The translations under genes and the position numbers were made by a program. Shown here in pieces: positions 1-5,826 of a stretch of DNA of 9,381 nt. Within the stretch, counting starts at the first letter, position 1. Every line of letters starts with the position of its first letter. Origin of the DNA: Thermoplasmata archaeon (GTDB lineage Archaea; Thermoplasmatota; Thermoplasmata; Thermoplasmatales; Thermoplasmataceae); assembly GCA_021797955.1 (NCBI GenBank), contig JAJZYV010000042.1:1-9381 (forward strand), read 5' to 3'. Below the pieces are notes generated by a model. The model made no database searches. It had not been told where the DNA came from and worked only from the letters and a program-made list of their open reading frames with translations.

Positions 1-491
1 ACACACATTTGCATTTCGATCATTCAGGGCATTCCTTCAGTGACCTATCGGGAACAAGATCAATAGCCTCAATGGAGGAAATAAAAAACCTAAGAAATCC
101 GAACGAATTAGCAAGATCAAGTTACTTCAGGCTTGAAAGTGTTAGCATGGAAAGATTAGAGCCGATCTTTAATGACACAAAATTTGGAAATTTTAACATG
201 TCAATAACTGGGGGTCATACAACAGGTCACACCATCATTATTTACAAGAATGATAAGATAAAGTTGATTTACGGTGGAGATCTTTTTCCATCAACTTTTC
301 ATCTCAAGCCTTCCAGAATAACCGGTATTGACCAGGAACCATTAAAATCACTGGAAACAAAGAAGGTGCTGCTCAAGAAAGCAATTAAAGAGTCGTACGG
401 TTTGATATTGAGCCACGACACAGTAGAGACAATAATAATCCCAAAGGGTGAAGTGGATGACCCAAAGTATGATAGATGGGAAATGCCATGA
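1..491 (+). CDS. Metallo-beta-lactamase-fold hydrolase, 5' end outside window
   Basis: This is the C-terminal part of a metallo-beta-lactamase superfamily hydrolase. The reading frame is open from the first base; its first full codon is at 3 and it starts inside the zinc motif THLHFDHSGH (codons 3-32), the superfamily's HxHxDH signature. Further zinc ligands are visible: the His of GGHTTGHT (about 207-230), the Asp of YGGDLFP (about 270-290), and a C-terminal LSHD (about 409-420), which fits the last His of the fold. The spacing resembles the lactonase/glyoxalase-II-like branch more than RNA-processing beta-CASP proteins, but the substrate cannot be read from the sequence. The N-terminal strands before the zinc motif lie upstream of the window, so neither start nor promoter is visible. 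It ends in TGA 21 bases before the tsr3 start and is probably cotranscribed with it. The fold is secure; the function is not. Confidence 0.85.
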   Translation, partial: THLHFDHSGHSFSDLSGTRSIASMEEIKNLRNPNELARSSYFRLESVSMERLEPIFNDTKFGNFNMSITGGHTTGHTIIIYKNDKIKLIYGGDLFPSTFHLKPSRITGIDQEPLKSLETKKVLLKKAIKESYGLILSHDTVETIIIPKGEVDDPKYDRWEMP

Positions 492-512
492 ATTATAAAA
501 ATGGAATTTAAA

Positions 513-1019
513 ATGAGAGAAATCCATGTCTTCTATGTTGATCTATTTCAGGATGATCCTCAGAAATCAACCATGAAAAAACTTAGACGTTTCGGAATGG
601 CGTCCAGAGTAGAAATGAAAAGCATGGGAAAGCACCTGGTGATCAGGGCTGATTCCAATCAAATACTCCTCAACTCAGATAAAGTCCTGGTCGAAAGAAA
701 AGGGATATGCCTGATTGAAGGATCCTGGAAATCCGGGATGCTATTGGAAGGAATCAGAACCAATTTTTCTAGGAGGCTGCCAAAATTACTTGCGGGTAAT
801 CCTGTGAATTTTGGAAAATGGGAGAAACTTTCCTCGGTTGAGGCAGTATGTGCTACACTACACATCACCGGGCACATTGAGCAGGCTGAAAAAATACTAT
901 CCAAGTTCTCTTGGGGGCACACATTTCTTGAAACAAATTTGGAACTGTTAAAGGCCTACGAAAGCTGCAAAAACTATGGAGAATTTGAAGAGATTTACCG
1001 TGAATTTGGCATCAGTTGA
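513..1019 (+). CDS. tsr3: Tsr3-like 16S rRNA aminocarboxypropyltransferase
   Basis: Tsr3 (DUF367/RLI-associated family) transfers the 3-amino-3-carboxypropyl group of S-adenosylmethionine to a uridine in helix 31 of small-subunit rRNA, late in ribosome maturation. The N-terminus MREIHVFYVD is followed by DDPQKSTMKKL, matching the family's DPKKCT box. The mid-region LNSD and IEGSW correspond to the usual LSPAD and DCSW elements. The strongest match is RRLPKLLAGNPVNFGKWEKL and the directly following SSVEAVCATLHI (roughly 765-860), close to the family signature RRLPxLvAaNPVNYGrxxkLscvEAlAAtLyI. The length of 168 aa is normal for archaeal members. I prefer ATG 513 because it gives the typical family N-terminus and has a weak GGA seven bases upstream; ATG 501 in the same frame would add four residues. 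The 3' end overlaps the convergent PP-loop gene by 8 bp. The Cys of the DCSW box is replaced by Gly here (EGSW). Confidence 0.88.
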   Translation: MREIHVFYVDLFQDDPQKSTMKKLRRFGMASRVEMKSMGKHLVIRADSNQILLNSDKVLVERKGICLIEGSWKSGMLLEGIRTNFSRRLPKLLAGNPVNFGKWEKLSSVEAVCATLHITGHIEQAEKILSKFSWGHTFLETNLELLKAYESCKNYGEFEEIYREFGIS

Positions 1020-2334
1020 CAATCAATTTCCATTTTCCATCACTCATTTTCCAGTCACCATTTGTATACTCCTCTATGATTTTCTTCAGAACAGCCCTAT
1101 ACTCGCCTGGAATTTCCTGAAACGGTTCATTCTCATTCTCTAGTAAGTGAACTCCTTCGATCTGCGTTCCCGATTCATACTTTCCACTCTTAAGACCATT
1201 CATCAGAAAACTTAACTCATCTGGATCTAGTTTCATTCTTTCATTTTTTACCTGTTCATACAAACTGTCTCTCCCGGGATAATTTATCTCTCCCGGATCA
1301 CCTTTGGAATATTCTATAAATAACCTTACACCAAGACACTTGCTGCATTTACCGCATGGTATCACATCCCCAACCCCGTAATAACAGGAATGACAGGATC
1401 TTTGAAGTTTGAAAAGTTCAGGGTATCTGTTCACTAGGATATTCTCAACTACAGAACCATAGATATTGTATAATGCTGACCAGAGGGCAATCCCAAACCC
1501 CTTATCAGCCAGAAATCTGGAAAATCTTTTTTGAAAATCCGGGCTCTGATCATAAACACCATAGTAATGTCTCATTCCTTGATATGTTGGTTCTTCAAGT
1601 GGATCATCCAATTCGTTTCCCATTACGAAACTTTGAATTCCAAGGGAACGGATTGAAGGAAGCATTGCAATTAAATAGACCGGAAATAGGAAAAGTTGAA
1701 CAGGGTAGTCGTCAGCCCATCTAAATGCAATTTCAGGATCCAGTACCTTCATTTTCCTATTCATCCAACCATAAAATCTATCCACGTTAGACCACACCTT
1801 TGCAGTTCTAAACACACCTTTCATTTTTTCATGGGAGTGTTTTGCTGCTTTCCAATGGCCGCCAGACTCATTAAAATAGTAGGCTATTGATCCACTATCA
1901 ATCTCCCTAAGCAATCCGAAAGTGAGGAGACTTTCCTTGCCACCAGAAGAAAGTATGGCTGGAAATGCTCTTGCACCTGTTTCATAATGATTAACATAAG
2001 ATTCCAGTGGCACCAGTTGTGTATCTCCATTTGAATTCATTTCATTTATCTCATCGTTTTGGGGAAGATATTCTTCCTTGAAAAATGGATATCTAATCCT
2101 GCATAATCTGTTTATAAAAACCTCCCGGTTGTTAATTTGAATCATTTCCTTTATGAATTCCAGATCTGTTTCAGAAGTTGGAAAGTTCAGTTCTATCTTT
2201 CCTGTAAACAATGCGTAGTTGATCACAGCCGAAATTCCCATCAGACCAGACAAATTTCGATTAAGATCAACATCATGATCGTAGTGGTACATTAGCCTGA
2301 AGTCATCATTATCAACTTTTATTGATATAACCAC
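1012..2334 (-). CDS. PP-loop ATPase, QueC/MurL-like, with zinc-binding cysteines
   Basis: A 440-residue protein with an adenylating PP-loop SSGGKES at residues 129-135, the ATP-pyrophosphatase signature SGGxDS with Glu in place of Asp. Residues 314-333 carry Cys314-x2-Cys317-x9-Cys327-x2-Cys330-x2-Cys333 followed by LGVR, like the C-terminal zinc site of QueC (preQ0 synthase). The protein is much longer than QueC. Its layout is an N-terminal beta domain, the PP-loop, an MGNELDDP stretch near 238-245, a YDQSPDF stretch near 261-267, then the Cys cluster, and this recalls MurL, the ATP-dependent UDP-MurNAc-L-Ala-L-Glu epimerase. Such enzymes activate a carboxylate as an acyl-adenylate. It is last in the PLP enzyme/DUF1611 operon, 74 bp after DUF1611. 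GTG 2334 is the only canonical start, but the frame stays open upstream to about 2462 with no ATG, GTG or TTG. Its substrate is unknown; the PP-loop assignment is firm and the MurL likeness tentative. Confidence 0.8.
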   Translation of the reverse strand: MVISIKVDNDDFRLMYHYDHDVDLNRNLSGLMGISAVINYALFTGKIELNFPTSETDLEFIKEMIQINNREVFINRLCRIRYPFFKEEYLPQNDEINEMNSNGDTQLVPLESYVNHYETGARAFPAILSSGGKESLLTFGLLREIDSGSIAYYFNESGGHWKAAKHSHEKMKGVFRTAKVWSNVDRFYGWMNRKMKVLDPEIAFRWADDYPVQLFLFPVYLIAMLPSIRSLGIQSFVMGNELDDPLEEPTYQGMRHYYGVYDQSPDFQKRFSRFLADKGFGIALWSALYNIYGSVVENILVNRYPELFKLQRSCHSCYYGVGDVIPCGKCSKCLGVRLFIEYSKGDPGEINYPGRDSLYEQVKNERMKLDPDELSFLMNGLKSGKYESGTQIEGVHLLENENEPFQEIPGEYRAVLKKIIEEYTNGDWKMSDGKWKLIVN

Positions 2335-2408
2335 TCTTCTCTTTTCTATTTTTTCAATGGAAATTCTAATTTCATCAAAACATTTTATTCTTTCTAGGAA
2401 GGACAGAT

Positions 2409-3446
2409 TTACACCTTTGACTCTATGACATCCCCAACTTTTTTCAGATCTGACAGCGGATCAAAAGCATAAACACCATATTTTTTCTCTATGTCATTGA
2501 TTGCCCTATCCATCTCATCCTTTTCCATATTTTCCCTGTTGATTGATATTGCTATAACCTTCTTGTCGGATAATTCCTCGAGAATCCTGATGAACTTATC
2601 AATAGGGGGAATTCTTATTCCGTCAAAACCATCATAATCAAGCCTCTTTGGTGCATGTTGAAGAACTATGGCATCAGGTTTTCCTGCAGCAATTAGTTCA
2701 AAACTACCTGGATATGCTGGGTGAATGACAGAACCCTGCCCCTCCAGAAACATAAAATCCGGTCTCTCTTTTTCCCAAGCCTCAACAATTGTGCTCTCTA
2801 TTCCCCCTGGCATAAAGTCATTAATCATAGAATCAATAACAACTGTATACGGAAAACCCTGCATCCATGCGGTCTGCCCAGTTCCGATCATCACTGAGAG
2901 TTTACCTCTTCTTTTCATCTCCTCGTTGAGATACACTGCCGTGGTTCGCTTTCCTATGGCACTATCCGTGCCCAGAACCGCTATTTTTTTTGATTTGACC
3001 TGAAATATCCTCCCTGTAAAAAAATCTCTCCTGAGCATGAACATTTTCCTTACGTCTGTTATTTTTGTTCCATTCTTCAGGGCAAGCTGAGAAAATTCTG
3101 GATCATCAGAAACGAATTCATGCAATCCGCTTACAATGTTTATGCCTCCTTCTATTGCTTCAGTAATGTAGTGCCTGAAATTTTCCGGTAAAAAACCCCC
3201 ATCAGTTGCAACACCCACTATCAACGTATCCAGATCATCATTCAGTTCAATTGCTTCCTTCAAGTTCCTGACTATTCTGATATTTGTGTCAGCTTTGGGT
3301 ACTATATCTTCAATTTTAAGTCCTGCCTTGGTACTATCAATTACTGTCTTGATCTGGAATCTTCTTGAAAATCTGCACAATCCATTAGCCGTTTTACCGT
3401 AAGTTGTACCGAGAAAACCCTCTGAGAGAATTACTGCAGACACCAT
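2409..3446 (-). CDS. DUF1611 (DgcN-like) P-loop protein
   Basis: A 345-residue DUF1611 family protein with an N-terminal Rossmann-like domain (about 1-150) and a C-terminal P-loop domain of the dethiobiotin-synthetase/CobB type. Visible motifs are the Walker A-like GTDSAIGKRTT (159-169), GTGQTAWMQG (188-197), and the family hallmark EGQGS followed by HPAYPG (235-247). The family was long annotated as an NAD-dependent epimerase-like protein. A characterised bacterial member, DgcN, N-acetylates D-glutamate before racemisation by its enolase-superfamily partner DgcA; no DgcA-like gene is present here. ATG 3446 overlaps the stop codon of the upstream PLP enzyme by one base (TAATG), which suggests translational coupling. 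An AAGGTG sits at its own 3' end, 74 bp before the PP-loop gene. Family membership is very likely. That it uses D-glutamate is only inferred from the family, and it may act on another amino acid. Confidence 0.87.
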   Translation of the reverse strand: MVSAVILSEGFLGTTYGKTANGLCRFSRRFQIKTVIDSTKAGLKIEDIVPKADTNIRIVRNLKEAIELNDDLDTLIVGVATDGGFLPENFRHYITEAIEGGINIVSGLHEFVSDDPEFSQLALKNGTKITDVRKMFMLRRDFFTGRIFQVKSKKIAVLGTDSAIGKRTTAVYLNEEMKRRGKLSVMIGTGQTAWMQGFPYTVVIDSMINDFMPGGIESTIVEAWEKERPDFMFLEGQGSVIHPAYPGSFELIAAGKPDAIVLQHAPKRLDYDGFDGIRIPPIDKFIRILEELSDKKVIAISINRENMEKDEMDRAINDIEKKYGVYAFDPLSDLKKVGDVIESKV

Positions 3447-4399
3447 TAATGTCCACGACCGGTAAGAACAACAACAACTTCCGTTCCATTATTTTTACCT
3501 GACAGGTTCTTGAATGCCGCCGCCATTGAAGAAGCAGATGCTGGAAGAACTTCTATTGATTGTTGATTTTCAATTATTCTGGAAAATTTTTTCATATCCA
3601 TGTCATTAACTCCTATTGCCACTCCACGGCTATCATAAATTGCATTTAGGGCTTTTTGTCCATCCATTGCTTTAAAGGAAACCAGAGGTTCATTCACTTC
3701 TGTTTCAATTATTCTTGAAGGTTCAAGTTCCTGCAATTTCCTGAATCCATGTTTCCAAGAATACAGTATTGGGTTTCCAAGCGAAGTGCTTGATGCGATC
3801 AATTTAGGAGTGCTGTTTATTAAGCCTTCTCTATACATTTTCCTAAAGCCGCTGTAAATTCCGGCAAGTGTGGTACCGTTTCCCACAGGTACAGCAAGAT
3901 ACATCGGTGCGTGTCCAAGACTCTGCACTATCTCTTTAGCTATCGATTCATAACCAAGCAGGTCGACAGTAGAGTTTATTGAACCAGGACTGCAGTCATA
4001 CCAGTTTTCATCTTTGGACTTGTCCTTCATGTACTCAACAAGATCCTCGTATTTCATGCTTTTCTGGATTAGAGTTGCACCATTTTCATATATCTCTTCA
4101 TTCCTTATTCCCGCATAAAAAGAAGGTGTTGCCACAACAGATTTCAATCCATACGCGGATGCAAAATAAGAGACTGAAGCTCCGTAATTACCACAGGTAG
4201 CTACGGAAATAGTATCATAACCCAAATCTATCGCTCTCTTGACATGCAAGTAGGAAATCCTATCCTTTTGGGTTCCTGTTAGACTGGCCCCCTCAAATTT
4301 CAAAAAAACTCTATTCATCCTCAGAACCCTTTCGAGATTCCGAGCCCTGAAGAACGGTGTCAATCCTGGTGGTTTTTCCTCTTCAGAAATCTGTTCCAT
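3446..4399 (-). CDS. PLP-dependent fold-type II enzyme, threonine synthase-like
   Basis: A 317-residue member of the tryptophan-synthase-beta PLP superfamily, closest in appearance to threonine synthase. Numbered from ATG 4399, GTQKDR near 42-47 contains the Schiff-base Lys (residue 45), ATCGNYGAS near 67-75 holds the Asn that contacts the PLP ring, VPVGNGTTLAG near 171-181 is the glycine-rich phosphate loop, and the C-terminus is VLTGRGH, like the threonine-synthase TGhGlK end. The usual SFKDRG box is TQKDRI here, and the N-terminal zinc or cap domain of longer threonine synthases is missing. It could be a true threonine synthase, a cysteate-synthase-like enzyme or another beta-replacement/elimination enzyme. 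ATG 4399 is preferred over in-frame TTG 4414 and GTG 4411 because GGTG lies nine bases upstream. It is first in the operon and overlaps DUF1611 by one base. The superfamily is certain; the reaction is not. Confidence 0.85.
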   Translation of the reverse strand: MEQISEEEKPPGLTPFFRARNLERVLRMNRVFLKFEGASLTGTQKDRISYLHVKRAIDLGYDTISVATCGNYGASVSYFASAYGLKSVVATPSFYAGIRNEEIYENGATLIQKSMKYEDLVEYMKDKSKDENWYDCSPGSINSTVDLLGYESIAKEIVQSLGHAPMYLAVPVGNGTTLAGIYSGFRKMYREGLINSTPKLIASSTSLGNPILYSWKHGFRKLQELEPSRIIETEVNEPLVSFKAMDGQKALNAIYDSRGVAIGVNDMDMKKFSRIIENQQSIEVLPASASSMAAAFKNLSGKNNGTEVVVVLTGRGH

Positions 4400-4408
4400 T
4401 ATTTTCTG

Positions 4409-4412
4409 CACC
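4409..4412 (-). promoter_or_regulatory. Ribosome binding site of the PLP-enzyme gene
   Basis: On the minus strand GGTG lies nine bases before ATG 4399 and matches the core of the archaeal anti-Shine-Dalgarno partner (GGAGGTGATC). It decides the start in favour of ATG 4399 over the overlapping TTG 4414 and GTG 4411. Confidence 0.5.
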
Positions 4413-4442
4413 AACTTAGGTTAATTTGTAATCCGGCAATAG

Positions 4443-4452
4443 TATAAAAATA
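4443..4452 (-). promoter_or_regulatory. TATA box of the PLP enzyme/DUF1611/PP-loop operon
   Basis: The minus strand reads ATATTTTTATAC here, a good archaeal box A. With the usual 25-27 base spacing, transcription would begin near 4420, giving a leader of about 20 bases that contains the GGTG at 4412-4409. No other promoter is evident before DUF1611 or the PP-loop gene, so the three genes probably share this one. Confidence 0.5.
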
Positions 4453-4568
4453 TTATTACCATGTCTTTATACTTTTTAAGCTACTGCAAATCCTCGAAAT
4501 TCAAGGTTGATTAGATATACGTTAACAATTATAATTATTATAATATTTATGTATCTCTTATTAACTTG

Positions 4569-4580
4569 ATTGCCTGCAAT
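4569..4580. repeat. Short palindrome ATTGC-CT-GCAAT
   Basis: A perfect inverted repeat with five-base arms and a two-base spacer. It overlaps TTGAT (4566-4570), the target-adjacent motif known for the ISDra2 TnpB element. It could mark the left boundary of the decayed element that follows, or it could be an operator-like site; neither is proven. Confidence 0.3.
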
Positions 4581-4597
4581 TTCATTTATAACAACGT

Positions 4598-4628
4598 TAG
4601 GAGTTTGAGGGAAGCAGTGAAACTCCTA
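4598..4628. repeat. Perfect 9-bp inverted repeat (hairpin)
   Basis: TAGGAGTTT (4598-4606) pairs perfectly with AAACTCCTA (4620-4628) around a 13-base loop. A second, smaller stem follows at 4640-4657 (GGAGA and TCTCC), and CTCC 4623-4626 can alternatively pair with GGAG 4640-4643. No gene covers this region. Subterminal imperfect palindromes of this kind are typical of IS200/IS605 ends and of the TnpB guide-RNA region, which fits the TnpB remnant about 100 bases downstream. Confidence 0.5.
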
Positions 4629-4696
4629 TGCCTTGTCGTGGAGATACATGGTTCTCCTCCAATCTAATATTAAAATCGAGTGAATGAATCTGATAA

Positions 4697-5059
4697 GTAA
4701 TCTTCAGGATCATTAAACTAAAACTCCCCTGCGTTCTTTCCCATCTTGAGCAGTTTATCAGATGCAAGGCCGAGGATCTGGGTAAGTCCATAGCATGGGT
4801 TTACCAAAAATATGTGTCAAAGGCGTGTTCTGGATGTGGATACAGGAATAGGATCAAAAGAAGTGGGTCAACATTTCGTTGCACAAATTGTGGTCTCCGA
4901 CTTAATGCCGATCTCAATGCTTTAAGAAACATTGGGATACTCAGTAAATCTGAATACTTCAGGCTGCTGTCAACCAACCATTGCGGTTTGATGAAACTAT
5001 GCATACGGGCAGGGCAGGGACCAGCAACAAGCTCCAATCATTTGGGAGGGAGTAGTTGA
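4697..5059 (+). pseudogene. TnpB (IS200/IS605 or IS1341-type) C-terminal remnant
   Basis: The open frame begins right after a TAA at 4694-4696 and has no sensible start codon. From about 4736 it encodes the C-terminal end of a TnpB/OrfB RNA-guided nuclease: SHLEQFIRCKAEDLGKSI matches the family's helix before the zinc ribbon, SKACSGCGY and FRCTNCG are the four zinc cysteines (CxxC...CxxC), and NADLNALRNIG contains the third RuvC Asp. The tail ending in LGGSS looks like a native TnpB C-terminus. The RuvC-I Asp and RuvC-II Glu regions and the N-terminal domain are absent, so about 120 of roughly 400 residues remain and the fragment cannot cleave DNA. GTG 4814 could in principle start an 81-residue ORF, but homology extends upstream of it. 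It stops five bases before the convergent dtdA stop. It is a genuine relic; its family is clear and its subtype is not. Confidence 0.8.
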
Positions 5060-5064
5060 CGCTC

Positions 5065-5826
5065 TCAAATTATGATAACCTCAAGACCCAATCGATCCGC
5101 AATCTCCTTTACCTCTCCCATCCCTTTGGATTTTACACCTTTTTTATCAACCACAAATCCTTTGCATTCCGGAGTTTTTCTTATGGACATCTCAATTTCT
5201 TCCTTGCCAATTTCATCCATTCGAAATTTAGATATTATGTGACCTATATTAATTTCATTTTTAATTGCATAAGATGAAATTTTAGGTGCATAGTGCCCAC
5301 CTCCCACACCAACAAAATTGCCAAAATTCTGAGGAACGGCTTCAGTAACCCCCACAAATAGAGTTTCAAGTGCAACTGGATCTTTCCAGTTTTCCTCTTC
5401 GGTGCCGATTTCTGCAAAGATAATTGGGTTGTTTGACTGGGGACCATGATGGGTAGCTTCAAAAGTGATTTGATAGCGATCTCCATGGTAAGTTTCATTC
5501 ATTTTCCTTAATACAGAACTCTGTATCTCAGGGCATGATATCGCAATATCCCGCTGCACACCACCTACATCATTACTTGAAAAATTTCCCACAGGATGAA
5601 CCGTTATGGAATTCACCTTAGCCTTTGAGGAGTGTCTGCTCAGAAATATGATCAGGGTCTCAGGACTGAACCCAAAAATCTTCTCTGGAAATTCCAGAAG
5701 TGGAAGCCTGCTTTCCACAATATGGTATCGTTCTCTCAATTCCGGATCTCTTGCAGAAAAATAATTCTGGATGCTCTTGCTGGCATCGTCTGAAGTTGTT
5801 GAAATAAATTCTGCGTTGTATTTCAC
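5065..5826 (-). CDS. dtdA: D-aminoacyl-tRNA deacylase (DtdA/GEK1 family)
   Basis: DtdA hydrolyses the ester bond between a D-amino acid and tRNA (D-Tyr, D-Asp and others), releasing free tRNA and keeping D-residues out of proteins. It is the archaeal/plant enzyme, unrelated in fold to bacterial Dtd. All family boxes are present in the 253 residues: SRHSS (63-67), TVHPVGNF (75-82), EATHHGP (123-129), EIGTEEENWKDP (139-150), GVGGGHYAP (173-181) and IGHI (194-197); the conserved His residues bind zinc. It is slightly shorter than many relatives but looks complete. The GTG start at 5826 is forced, because an in-frame TAA immediately precedes it. It overlaps the TGA of the upstream gene in GTGA, so translation is probably coupled and reinitiated. 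The stop lies five bases from the end of the convergent TnpB relic, which has not truncated it. Confidence 0.93.
   Translation of the reverse strand: MKYNAEFISTTSDDASKSIQNYFSARDPELRERYHIVESRLPLLEFPEKIFGFSPETLIIFLSRHSSKAKVNSITVHPVGNFSSNDVGGVQRDIAISCPEIQSSVLRKMNETYHGDRYQITFEATHHGPQSNNPIIFAEIGTEEENWKDPVALETLFVGVTEAVPQNFGNFVGVGGGHYAPKISSYAIKNEINIGHIISKFRMDEIGKEEIEMSIRKTPECKGFVVDKKGVKSKGMGEVKEIADRLGLEVIII

Larger units (their letters stand above)
4400..4696. other. Gene-free AT-rich region with inverted repeats
   Basis: About 300 bases hold no credible gene. The right part of the operon promoter is at 4409-4452. A very AT-rich tract runs from about 4510 to 4590, and hairpin-forming repeats lie from 4569 to 4657. 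A short plus-strand open stretch just after the TAG at 4598-4600, translating as GSSETPMPCRGDTW and ending at TGA 4681, faintly recalls the variable C-terminal tails of archaeal TnpB proteins. That resemblance is too weak to call. Confidence 0.6.

Noticed and set aside
493..500. TTATAAAA resembling a TATA box just before tsr3
   Set aside because: It would place the transcription start near 520-525, downstream of both candidate ATGs (501 and 513) and within the conserved N-terminus, so it is probably chance AT-rich sequence.
659..922. Minus-strand open frame of 87 codons
   Set aside because: It lies opposite the conserved core of tsr3, matches no family and is explained as its antisense shadow.
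1473..1890. Two plus-strand open frames
   Set aside because: Both are antisense to the PP-loop gene and have no recognisable domains.
4597..4791. Minus-strand open frame of 64 codons over the hairpin region
   Set aside because: No family resemblance; it runs antisense to the TnpB-like frame and the repeats.
4801..5037. Minus-strand open frame opposite the TnpB relic
   Set aside because: The plus-strand zinc ribbon explains the coding signal here.
5056..5277. Plus-strand open frame of 73 codons, Phe/Tyr-rich
   Set aside because: Antisense to the end of dtdA; its composition is that expected of a reverse complement of a Lys/Glu-rich protein.
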